A DNA stretch of 8,931 nucleotides from Sediminibacterium sp. (GCA_030158535.1 JAOASV010000186.1:1-8931), one strand, 5' to 3'; positions 1-6,711 are shown, counted from the stretch's first letter. Numbers and translations are program-made. The notes: generated by a model not told the origin, from the letters alone.

Positions 1-736
1 CTTTTACTTTTGCAAACTCGGCTGTTAAGCTTGGTTCAATTTGATCCGAACCAAATGAAATGGCATCTGCAAAGCTGGCGCCTCCTTTAAATAAAGCAGT
101 ATTGTTGGCAGCTTTAAAAGCTTCTAAATCCTTTTCTTTAACGTTGGCGTTTATGAGCGCTTGCTTCATAAAATCTGACCCCAATTCGTTTTCAAAGGTA
201 TTTTGACCAATGGTAAAAATCACTTTGCTATTTCCAAAAACAGGCTCCTTTTTGTAAGCTGTTTTAATGTAAGCAGGAATAAGGCCAGTCATCCAACCAC
301 TGCAATGAATAATATCGGGAGGCCAACCAAATTTTTTAACTGTTTCGAGAGCGCCTTTACAAAAGAACACCGTTCTTAAAGCATTATCGTCAAACCAATT
401 ATCTGATTCATCATGAAAAACTTGCTTACGCTTAAAAAAGTCTTCATTTTCTAAAAAGTATACCTGAAGTCTGGCATTAGGCAAAGACGCCACTTTAATT
501 TGTAATGGATAATCGTCTTCGTCTACAGAAACATTGATGCCCGATAAACGAACAACTTCGTGCAAGCGGTGCCTTCTTTCGTTGATCACCCCAAATCGTG
601 GCATGATACAACGCACTTCAAGTCCACTATCGTTACTTTTAATGGCTAATTTGTTAATGATTTCTGCAAACTCTGTCAACTCCAAATAAGGAGACATCTC
701 GGTAGCAATAAACAGTATTCTTTTCTTTGTAGACAT
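1..736 (-). CDS. Short glycogen/starch synthase-like protein (GT5 N-terminal domain), partial at C-terminus
   Basis: The frame starts at ATG 736-734 (MSTKKRILFIATEMSPYL) and stays open to the left edge, giving 245 residues without a stop. The first half aligns by eye with the N-terminal Rossmann domain of GlgA: a beta-strand, then TEMSPYL where GlgA has SEMFPLL, then IMPRFG and later DIIHCSGW (residues 141-148) where GlgA has DVVHAHDW. The ADP-glucose-binding KTGGL motif is replaced by ELTEF (residues 19-23), and the His and Asp of the HDW motif are Ser146 and Gly147. From memory, Bacteroidota carry a family of about 270 residues with this domain alone, usually annotated glycogen/starch synthase; the present protein fits that and is probably nearly complete. 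Without the canonical motifs, glycogen synthase activity is doubtful and the real role unknown. It is cytoplasmic (no signal peptide), transcribed divergently from the flippase-like gene, and preceded by a good TAnnTTTG-type box. Confidence 0.82.
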   Translation of the reverse strand, partial: MSTKKRILFIATEMSPYLELTEFAEIINKLAIKSNDSGLEVRCIMPRFGVINERRHRLHEVVRLSGINVSVDEDDYPLQIKVASLPNARLQVYFLENEDFFKRKQVFHDESDNWFDDNALRTVFFCKGALETVKKFGWPPDIIHCSGWMTGLIPAYIKTAYKKEPVFGNSKVIFTIGQNTFENELGSDFMKQALINANVKEKDLEAFKAANNTALFKGGASFADAISFGSDQIEPSLTAEFAKVK

Positions 737-774
737 GAGTCACCAATTTTTACCTAGAGCCTAAATTAAGGGAG

Positions 775-782
775 CAAAGGTA
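775..782 (-). promoter_or_regulatory. Candidate Bacteroidota -7 promoter box for the GlgA-like gene
   Basis: Read on the minus strand this is TACCTTTG followed by C, an exact match to the Bacteroidota sigma-A -7 consensus TAnnTTTG. It lies 38 bases upstream of the ATG at 736, so the leader would be roughly 30 bases. I do not see a clear TTG at the usual -33 spacing, so the call rests on the -7 box alone. Confidence 0.55.
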
Positions 783-923
783 CGAAATTTATAAGGAATC
801 GAGCTAGCGCAATGCTTTGACCAAAAAAAAGCATGATTTTGGCTATTCGTGACAACTTTATATATTATTAATTTACATTATATATATAATAAAAATTGTA
901 TTCGATTAAAAGGCAGAAGGCCT

Positions 924-931
924 TACATTTG
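924..931 (+). promoter_or_regulatory. Candidate Bacteroidota -7 promoter box for the flippase-like/rfaE2 pair
   Basis: TACATTTG matches the TAnnTTTG consensus exactly and sits 20 bases before the ATG at 952, predicting a leader of about 15 bases. The upstream region from about 856 to 900 is almost pure A+T. The nearest upstream TTG (896-898) is 25 bases away, longer than the usual spacing of about 19-21, so the -33 element is unconvincing. Confidence 0.45.
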
Positions 932-951
932 TTTGGACCTTAATAAGTATC

Positions 952-1968
952 ATGAAAAAGCAAATCAGCGCTATTTTAAAATATGCCTTCTTTTTTGGAC
1001 TAGGCCTTTTTTTAGTATGGTGGAGCTTGCGCCAAATTCCAGCCAACAAATGGGACGAATTCATGGATACCCTAAAAGGCGCCAAATACTGGCTCATGGT
1101 TCCGGTATTTCTGATTTTATCTCTTAGCCATATTGTGCGTGCTTTAAGATGGCGCATATTAATGGAACCAATGGGTTATAAGCCTAGCATTCCCAACACA
1201 TTTTTTGCTGTGATGATTGGCTATTTGGCCAATTTAGCCATCCCGCGTTTGGGAGAGGTTTTAAAATGTACCCTACTTGCTAAATATGAAAAAGTACCCG
1301 CCGAAAAATTAGTAGGCACCATTGTCGCGGAAAGAGCTGTGGACGTTATCTCATTAGGCATTGTTTTTATTATTACACTCCTTACACAAACGGATTTAAT
1401 TGCGTCATATGGTTTGCAGTTATTTAGACAACTCTTTGAAAATAAATCGGGTCAATTTTCAATGCAAAAAATTGGTATTGTAATTGGCAGCATCGTAATC
1501 CTGATTGTTGTTTTAAAAATTTGGAGTCGAAAATATGGACACCTCCCTTTTGTGATGTCTGCTAAAAACATAATGAGCGGTATTTGGGAAGGTGTATCTA
1601 GCATTAGATACCTGCAACAAAAAGGATTGTTTATTTTTTACAGTGTTTTAATTTGGACATTATATATTGGCGGAACATGGGTTGGACTGAGCGCCACTGC
1701 AGGTACTGCTGGACTTGGCTTTGATGCGGCCCTCGCAGCACTTGCCTTTGGCAGTATTGGCATGATTGTAACCCCAGGTGGCATTGGCGCTTATGCATAT
1801 TTTATTGCTAAAATTGTAGAAAAAATGGGCGTTCCTTTTGAAATAGGATTTGCCAATGGAACGCTACAGTGGTTTGCTCAATTTATTATTGTACTTATTG
1901 TAGGAAGCATCTGTTTAATACTACTTCCCATTTATAATAAAAAAAAGCTATCCAATGAAAGCAATTGA
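952..1968 (+). CDS. YbhN/UPF0104 family flippase-like integral membrane protein (LPG synthase TM region-like)
   Basis: This 338-residue polytopic inner-membrane protein belongs to the UPF0104/YbhN family, which is homologous to the membrane half of MprF (lysylphosphatidylglycerol synthase). Hydrophobic segments are visible at about 8-25, 46-62, 83-97, 128-146, 163-182, 203-245 (possibly two), 250-285 and 305-330. Conserved family elements are SHIVRALRW (59-67), IPRLGEVLKC (97-106), the AERAVD motif (126-131) and TPGGIG (274-279) in a late membrane segment. No soluble aminoacyl-transferase domain follows, so it is not a full MprF. The family is thought to move lipid or lipid-linked substrates; the substrate here is unknown. 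ATG 952 is the first good start and directly precedes the first membrane helix. Its last 14 bases overlap rfaE2, so the two are almost certainly co-transcribed, which hints at an envelope or LPS role. Confidence 0.88.
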   Translation: MKKQISAILKYAFFFGLGLFLVWWSLRQIPANKWDEFMDTLKGAKYWLMVPVFLILSLSHIVRALRWRILMEPMGYKPSIPNTFFAVMIGYLANLAIPRLGEVLKCTLLAKYEKVPAEKLVGTIVAERAVDVISLGIVFIITLLTQTDLIASYGLQLFRQLFENKSGQFSMQKIGIVIGSIVILIVVLKIWSRKYGHLPFVMSAKNIMSGIWEGVSSIRYLQQKGLFIFYSVLIWTLYIGGTWVGLSATAGTAGLGFDAALAALAFGSIGMIVTPGGIGAYAYFIAKIVEKMGVPFEIGFANGTLQWFAQFIIVLIVGSICLILLPIYNKKKLSNESN

Positions 1969-2452
1969 GGCCATTGAACTGAAAGAATATTCGTTAACAA
2001 GACTTTTAACACAGGTTGCCGCTTGGCGCATAAAAGGCAAAACAATTGCTTTTACCAATGGATGTTTTGACATATTACATGAAGGCCACATTGCATCATT
2101 AAGTGCGGCTGCTAAAGAAGCTGATTATTTAATTGTAGGACTAAACAGTGACGCCAGTGTAAAACAATTAAAAGGAGATTCGAGACCCATTAACAACCAG
2201 CAAAGCCGTGCCATTTTATTGAGAAATTTAGCAGTGGTAGACGCCGTTGTAGTGTTTAACGAACAAACACCCCTCGAACTAATAACAGCCATTTTACCAG
2301 ACGTACTTGTTAAAGGAGGCGATTATACCCCCGATCAAATTGTGGGCGCCAAAGAAGTAATGGCTGCTGGTGGTAGAGTGGTTATCAACCCCATCGTAGA
2401 CGGATTTTCTACAACCGGAACCATTCAAACAATTAAAGCGCATTTTTCGTAA
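1955..2452 (+). CDS. rfaE2: D-glycero-beta-D-manno-heptose 1-phosphate adenylyltransferase (stand-alone RfaE domain II)
   Basis: The 165-residue protein is a cytoplasmic nucleotidyltransferase of the cytidylyltransferase-like superfamily. It shows FTNGCFDILHEGH (33-45) with the HxGH signature (His42, His45) that contacts ATP phosphates, then GLNSDASVKQLKGD, the RAILLRNLAVVD segment, LVKGGDYTPDQIVG, and GFSTTGTI (150-157) carrying the second signature. This pattern and length match HldE/RfaE domain II, which makes ADP-D-glycero-beta-D-manno-heptose from the heptose 1-phosphate and ATP for LPS core or other glycans. The sugar-kinase domain I of E. coli HldE is absent, so the kinase must be encoded elsewhere. 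The start at 1955 lies inside the previous gene (14-bp overlap), pointing to translational coupling. Other members of the superfamily (e.g. glycerol-3-phosphate cytidylyltransferase) are less likely given the GFSTTGTI motif. Confidence 0.9.
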   Translation: MKAIEAIELKEYSLTRLLTQVAAWRIKGKTIAFTNGCFDILHEGHIASLSAAAKEADYLIVGLNSDASVKQLKGDSRPINNQQSRAILLRNLAVVDAVVVFNEQTPLELITAILPDVLVKGGDYTPDQIVGAKEVMAAGGRVVINPIVDGFSTTGTIQTIKAHFS

Positions 2453-2543
2453 ATCACTCTCTACCGATTAAGCCTTTTATTTCACCCAGTTATGCTTATT
2501 GTTTAAGGTTGCGCTATTAGTTTTATTATGTTTATACACCTTA
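2453..2543. other. 91-bp intergenic gap between rfaE2 and the histidine kinase
   Basis: No convincing hairpin terminator is visible after rfaE2. A near-match to the Bacteroidota -7 box, TATGTTTA (2527-2534), lies 9 bases before the ATG at 2544, so the two-component pair may have its own promoter, but read-through from rfaE2 is equally possible. The region also contains the in-frame TTG at 2499 that would extend the kinase by 15 residues. Confidence 0.35.
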
Positions 2544-3641
2544 ATGGATATCATTTTGAAAGAGAATAAAAAAATACTGAACCTCCTCACCCACTTAGTG
2601 GCATGGATTTGCCTTTTTTCGGTACCGTATTTGGTTTTCTTTCCAAGACTCCGTGAGTTTAATATGAGTGATCATATGGTGGCAACCATCATTATCAATT
2701 ACGTATTTATCATTTTCTTTTACTACCTCAATACGCAGTATTTGGTGCCTGCATTACTGATCAATAGAAAATGGTGGTTGTATATTTTATCAGTGGTTGT
2801 ATCCTTAAATATCTACCTATTTACACCCAAACAAGTAGCGACCATTTTTGCTACCCCAGAATACATCGAACAAAATGGAAATTATATTATCAACCCTTCA
2901 TTTAAAGGGGATAAAAAAATTACTAGAACGCCTAGAAAGTCAAGAAGACTAGCAGACCCCTACAATACCGTTTTATTTTTATTGGTTTTATCTTTTGGCA
3001 CTTGCATATCTGTAACGCAGCGCTGGCTTAGCTCTGAGCAAACTAAAAAAGAAACAGAAAACGAAAAATTGAATACCGAGTTGTCGTTTTTAAAATCGCA
3101 AATCAACCCGCACTTCTTTTTTAATACGCTCAATAATATTTACAGTTTAGCGATTGCAAAAAGTGAACAAACAGCGCCTGCTGTTATGAAGCTTTCGTCA
3201 ATCATGCGGTACATTTTATCTGAAACAGAAAAAGACTTTGTACCGCTTAGCAATGAAATTGAATTTACTAAAAATTATATAGAGCTACAGCAAATGCGAT
3301 TAACGGACAAAGTAACCTTAGTGTTTAATACAACTGGCGTTATTGATGAAATGCAAATTGCACCACTCCTCTTTATTCCATTTGTAGAAAACGCTTTTAA
3401 ATATGGCGTTAGCACTAAAGAAGCTACAAGCATTGATATTCAAATTCATGCAACACAAAACCAAATTGTATTTGAATCAAAAAATACAATTGCTACCAAT
3501 ATTTCAACGCATTTAGACAGCACAGGTATTGGCATTAATAACGCCAAAAGAAGGTTAGCACTTTTATACCCTGGCAAGCATCAGCTCAACATAAGCACAC
3601 AAGACAACACCTATCAAGTTTCTTTACACATTAACTGTTAA
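2544..3641 (+). CDS. LytS-like sensor histidine kinase (His_kinase family, four TM segments)
   Basis: With the ATG at 2544 the protein has 365 residues. Four membrane segments are seen at about 13-33, 45-63, 77-94 and 140-162, then a short linker (KKETENEKL) and the transmitter. The phospho-acceptor box QINPHFFFNTLNNIY contains His190, the signature of the LytS/YehU kinase family. The ATPase part has FVENAFKYG with Asn283 and a GIGINNAKRR glycine box at 328-337. No PAS, HAMP or large sensory domain is present, so sensing must use the membrane segments and the 45-residue loop between the third and fourth. A TTG at 2499 gives a 15-residue longer form; ATG is preferred because it yields the usual N-terminus of these kinases and a near-match promoter box lies within the extension. 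The gene ends 4 bp before its cognate regulator. The ligand is unknown. Confidence 0.9.
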   Translation: MDIILKENKKILNLLTHLVAWICLFSVPYLVFFPRLREFNMSDHMVATIIINYVFIIFFYYLNTQYLVPALLINRKWWLYILSVVVSLNIYLFTPKQVATIFATPEYIEQNGNYIINPSFKGDKKITRTPRKSRRLADPYNTVLFLLVLSFGTCISVTQRWLSSEQTKKETENEKLNTELSFLKSQINPHFFFNTLNNIYSLAIAKSEQTAPAVMKLSSIMRYILSETEKDFVPLSNEIEFTKNYIELQQMRLTDKVTLVFNTTGVIDEMQIAPLLFIPFVENAFKYGVSTKEATSIDIQIHATQNQIVFESKNTIATNISTHLDSTGIGINNAKRRLALLYPGKHQLNISTQDNTYQVSLHINC

Positions 3642-3645
3642 TTGT

Positions 3646-4344
3646 ATGATTACATGTATAGCCATCGATGATGAACCACTTGCATTAAAAATTATTGAAG
3701 AATACTGTTCTAAAATTTCTTTTTTACAACTGGTTAAAACATTTAGTGACACAGACTTAGCGCTAGCCTACTTAAAAGAAAATAAAGTAGACGCTTTATT
3801 TTTAGACATACAAATGCCAGACATTACAGGCATTGAATTTTATAAAAGTTTACCGAGCAAACCCATGGTGGTTTTTACAACTGCCTATAAAGATTTTGCA
3901 GTAGAAGGATTTAATGCCGACGCCGTAGACTATTTATTAAAACCTTTTGAATACGACCGCTTTTTGAAAGCTGCGTATAAAATTAAAGAATACACCGAGT
4001 TTTTAAGTGCGCAGGAAGTACAGCTCAATTCTATTTTTGTGAAGGTCAACTACGAGATTATGAAAATTAATTTGAAAGACGTAGACCTGATTGAAGCACT
4101 TGACGATTACATAAAAATATACACGAAGCCCACGCCTGTTCTTACTTTAATGACCCTAAAAGGCATTTTGGAAAAATTGCCATCTCGCGATTTTATTAGG
4201 GTTCACCGCTCCTATATAGTACCCATTGCTAAAATTGACAAGTTTAGCAAAAGCAAAATTTGGGTGGGCGAAAAAGAAATTCCTATTGGAAGCAGTTACG
4301 GTACCGTGTATGATCAGCTACTAGCGCATAGCCAGGCCAAATAA
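3646..4344 (+). CDS. LytTR-family response regulator (AgrA/LytR type)
   Basis: This 232-residue regulator has an N-terminal receiver domain (about 1-120) with the acidic pocket Asp8-Asp9, phospho-acceptor Asp54 in LFLDIQMPDITG, the Thr/Ser position in VVFTTAYKDFAVEGF, and Lys in DYLLKPFEYDRF. A C-terminal LytTR DNA-binding domain (about 128-230) contains IFVKVNYEIMKI, the LIEALDDYIKIYT strand region and the FIRVHRSYIVP motif typical of the family. It starts 4 bp after the kinase gene, so the two form one transcription unit and a cognate phosphorelay pair. LytTR regulators bind short paired direct repeats; I could not define such a site in this window. The downstream protease is a candidate target by position only. 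Confidence 0.93.
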   Translation: MITCIAIDDEPLALKIIEEYCSKISFLQLVKTFSDTDLALAYLKENKVDALFLDIQMPDITGIEFYKSLPSKPMVVFTTAYKDFAVEGFNADAVDYLLKPFEYDRFLKAAYKIKEYTEFLSAQEVQLNSIFVKVNYEIMKINLKDVDLIEALDDYIKIYTKPTPVLTLMTLKGILEKLPSRDFIRVHRSYIVPIAKIDKFSKSKIWVGEKEIPIGSSYGTVYDQLLAHSQAK

Positions 4345-4428
4345 ATGGATCTCACACCCCATGGGCTTTGCCGGCCTTTTTATCTTTTTCTTAAGAGACA
4401 GGGGCTGTATTTAGACCTCAGAAACTTG

Positions 4429-4436
4429 TACTTTAG
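4429..4436 (+). promoter_or_regulatory. Possible -7 box directly before the protease start
   Basis: TACTTTAG differs from TAnnTTTG at one position and ends 4 bases before ATG 4441. If used, transcription would begin at or within a few bases of the start codon, giving a leaderless or nearly leaderless mRNA. No clear -33 TTG is seen, so this is tentative. Confidence 0.3.
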
Positions 4437-4440
4437 CGTC

Positions 4441-6093
4441 ATGAAAATGCGCTTTACCCTTGTAACGATTATTGGCTCTACCCTTCTGCTTTTTAGCGGC
4501 ATGCATCAACTCCATGCACAAGTAGTACCAAAAAACTGGCAAGCATTAGACCCCAGTGCTGATAAAGTATTAGGCATTAGTTTACAAAAAGCCTACGACT
4601 ATCTAGGCAGTAAAAATAAAAAAGCCACCCCTATTATTGTAGCAGTTTTAGATTCGGGTATAGATACCACGCACGAAGATTTAAAGAATATTTTATGGAC
4701 CAACACCAAAGAAATTCCGGGTAATGGTATTGACGATGATAAAAACGGATATATAGACGATGTGCATGGCTGGAATTTTTTAGGTGGTAAAAATGGACAA
4801 AGCGTAAAAAGAGCCCCCGATGAGCGTTCCAGAATTTATCATAAATACAAAGCAAAATTCTCAAACCCCAGCTTCGACACAAACACACTTAGTAACGCAG
4901 ATAAAGCGCTTTATACAACCTGGAAAAAAATAGAGACAGAATTAAATTTTAGTGACGAAGAAAAAGACCAACTAAAATATGTTGAAATGCTTGCGAGTGC
5001 TTTTAAAAAGCATGACAAAGTATTAAGACAGGAAATGAACGTAGCAAGCTACAATAGAGAAACTCTCACAAAATTTGTACCCACTACAATTATAGGTAAA
5101 GAGGCTAAATTAGGGCTCCTATCACTTCATAGGCTCATGCAATTAGATGAGGGTGAATTAAATACCTACACCATTGCACAAATAGATGAATACATAGAAG
5201 GCAAAACCGCCGCTTTTGGAGCCAAAGAAAAATTACCCAACGACGAAAGAACCCTAATTGTTAGAGACAATTACTATAATTTTTTAGACGCCTATTATGG
5301 TAACAACGACATTATGGGACCTACCCCTAACCACGGCACTCATGTAAGTGGTATTATTGCTGCAAGCAGAAATAATGGTACCGGTATAGATGGAGTAGCG
5401 GATGCCGTAAAAATTATGATGGTGCGTGTGGTGCCGGATGGTGATGAATATGATAAAGACGTAGCACTTGCCATTAAATATGCCGTAGATAATGGCGCCA
5501 AAATTATTAATATGAGTTTTGGGAAAGCCTATTCTCCCGAAAAATATTGGGTAGATAGCGCCGTTGCTTATGCCGAACAAAAAGATGTTTTACTTGTGCA
5601 CTCGGCAGGTAACGAAAATTATAATTTAGATAGCATCACCGTTTTCCCAAATGCAAATTTGGCCGCTTATAAAAAACAAGCGAGCAGTTTTATCACGGTT
5701 GGCGCTAGCAGCGACACCCTCATTACGGACGCTAGTATTGCTGCAGATTTTAGCAATTACGGCAAACAAAATGTAGACCTTTTTGCACCTGGCGTAAAAA
5801 TTTATTCGACACTTCCTGGCACTAACGTTTATGGTAACCAAGACGGCACAAGTATGGCAACACCCATTGTAACAGGGGTTGCAGCTATACTTCGCAGCTA
5901 CTACCCTAGCCTATCTGCCAAACAAGTAAAAACAATACTAGAAAAATCAGTGTACGTTCCGGCAGCATCTGCGCCATGCTTACTTCCAGGCAATAGCAGC
6001 ATATCAACTCCATTTAGTAGGCTCTCGAAAACCGGCGGTATTGTAAATGCATATAACGCGGTAGTACTTGCAAACAGCACAGGTAATAAATAA
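4441..6093 (+). CDS. Secreted S8 family subtilisin-like serine peptidase
   Basis: From ATG 4441 the protein has 550 residues: a Lys/Arg N-terminus, a hydrophobic core and HAQ at 25-27 form a Sec signal peptide, so it is exported to the periplasm or beyond. The catalytic triad is complete: Asp71 in VAVLDSGID, His298 in NHGTHVSG, Ser471 in GTSMATP; Asn391 in HSAGNEN is the oxyanion-hole residue. Asp and His are 227 residues apart, against about 32 in classical subtilisin; the extra part starts with an EF-hand-like acidic loop (98-109) and continues as a charged, probably helical domain. There is only a short stretch between signal and catalytic domain, hence no classical inhibitor propeptide, and no recognisable C-terminal sorting domain. 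An upstream in-frame ATG at 4345 would bury the signal peptide behind 32 residues and is rejected. The gene is 96 bp after the response regulator. Substrate unknown. Confidence 0.92.
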   Translation: MKMRFTLVTIIGSTLLLFSGMHQLHAQVVPKNWQALDPSADKVLGISLQKAYDYLGSKNKKATPIIVAVLDSGIDTTHEDLKNILWTNTKEIPGNGIDDDKNGYIDDVHGWNFLGGKNGQSVKRAPDERSRIYHKYKAKFSNPSFDTNTLSNADKALYTTWKKIETELNFSDEEKDQLKYVEMLASAFKKHDKVLRQEMNVASYNRETLTKFVPTTIIGKEAKLGLLSLHRLMQLDEGELNTYTIAQIDEYIEGKTAAFGAKEKLPNDERTLIVRDNYYNFLDAYYGNNDIMGPTPNHGTHVSGIIAASRNNGTGIDGVADAVKIMMVRVVPDGDEYDKDVALAIKYAVDNGAKIINMSFGKAYSPEKYWVDSAVAYAEQKDVLLVHSAGNENYNLDSITVFPNANLAAYKKQASSFITVGASSDTLITDASIAADFSNYGKQNVDLFAPGVKIYSTLPGTNVYGNQDGTSMATPIVTGVAAILRSYYPSLSAKQVKTILEKSVYVPAASAPCLLPGNSSISTPFSRLSKTGGIVNAYNAVVLANSTGNK

Positions 6094-6123
6094 GAAAGCC
6101 CCAACAATATGCTGGAGCTTTCT
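6093..6123. terminator. Bidirectional hairpin terminator between the protease and the YceI-family gene
   Basis: An inverted repeat of 14 bases per arm (6093-6106 and 6110-6123) has two mismatches and a 3-base loop ATA. The arms begin AGAAAGC and end GCTTTCT. It lies just after the protease stop and 22 bases beyond the convergent YceI stop. On the minus strand it is followed by a T-rich run (TTATTTATT), so it fits intrinsic termination of the YceI-family gene best; in the plus direction no strong U-tract follows the stem. Confidence 0.65.
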
Positions 6124-6144
6124 ATCTCGGAGGGGGTGTAAATA

Positions 6145-6711
6145 TTATTTAGCAAATAAATGCACAGCAATTTGAACGTCTTTAGAAGGACCTGCATAAG
6201 CAATACCTAATAAAGTACGATCAATACTAAAGTAAGCTTGACCAAAAAGTCCTTTTTCAGAAGCACTTCTGATGTTAGAAGCAAAGCTTACTGGAACTGA
6301 AAGACCTTTGATGTTTAAAGAACCGTTGATGGTACAAGCAGTTGCGCTTGAATAATCAACAGAAGAAATGGTGTAAGTAGCTTCACCATATTTAGCTACG
6401 TCAAAAAAGTCAGCGCTTTTTAAGTGACCTGCTAATCTTTCACCAGCAGCATCAGTAACTTTTAAATTGGCTAGGTCAATTACAAAAGAACCACCTACTA
6501 ACTTACCGCCTTCAACTTGAACGCTTCCACCTTTTACGGTAAAGGTACCAGTATGAAAATCAGCTGCTTTTGAGCCAATAAAGTCTACACGGCTTTTATC
6601 TGACTGAACAGCTAGGGTAATAGGTGCTTTTGGTGTTTTTGGGGCAACAAATGCTAAAGAACTCACTAAAAAAGCGGCTCCTAATAGCAAAAAGGATGTT
6701 TTTTTGATCAT
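6145..6711 (-). CDS. Exported YceI-family protein (lipocalin-like, isoprenoid-binding fold)
   Basis: The 188-residue product begins MIKKTSFLLLGAAFLV, a Sec signal peptide with cleavage probably near residues 20-25; it lacks a lipobox Cys, so it should be soluble in the periplasm. The mature part shows the YceI pattern: SRVDFIGSKAADFHTGTF (40-57) with the conserved His53, GGSFVIDLANLKVTD (73-87), the hallmark GHLKSADFF (95-103), TYTISSV, and a closing region rich in beta-strands. YceI proteins form an extended lipocalin-like beta-barrel that binds long polyisoprenoid-type lipids; the ligand here is unknown. The length is normal for the family. The gene is convergent with the protease and divergent from sucC (95-bp gap). 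I see no exact TAnnTTTG box before it; TAATTTTA around 6751-6758 (minus) is a weak candidate. Confidence 0.9.
   Translation of the reverse strand: MIKKTSFLLLGAAFLVSSLAFVAPKTPKAPITLAVQSDKSRVDFIGSKAADFHTGTFTVKGGSVQVEGGKLVGGSFVIDLANLKVTDAAGERLAGHLKSADFFDVAKYGEATYTISSVDYSSATACTINGSLNIKGLSVPVSFASNIRSASEKGLFGQAYFSIDRTLLGIAYAGPSKDVQIAVHLFAK

Noticed and set aside
813..842. Two overlapping small inverted repeats (TGCTTT/AAAGCA and CCAAAA/TTTTGG) in the divergent intergenic region
   Set aside because: The stems are only 6 bases with 9-10 base loops in A-rich sequence, so chance is likely. They are not next to a gene end and do not fit an operator or riboswitch I know.
854..897. TATATA-rich stretch as a repeat or origin-like element
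   Set aside because: There is no ordered repeat unit, no DnaA-box cluster and no replication gene nearby. It is best seen as A+T-rich promoter-upstream DNA.
849..1127. Plus-strand open frame of 92 codons overlapping the start of the flippase-like gene
   Set aside because: It is in a different frame from a clear membrane protein, starts in A+T-rich intergenic sequence and shows no domain-like pattern.
4350..4395. Possible terminator after the response regulator (GGGCTTTGCCGGCC followed by T-rich sequence)
   Set aside because: The best stem is only about 3-4 bases around GGC/GCC, and the following T-run is interrupted, so there is not enough to call termination.
4345..4440. In-frame upstream ATG extending the protease by 32 residues
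   Set aside because: It would place the signal peptide internally. The extension has no conserved look, and ATG 4441 gives a textbook Sec signal.
5901..6203. Minus-strand open frame over the end of the protease and the YceI terminator
   Set aside because: It is antisense to the conserved protease C-terminus, runs through the terminator hairpin and overlaps the real YceI-family gene in another frame.
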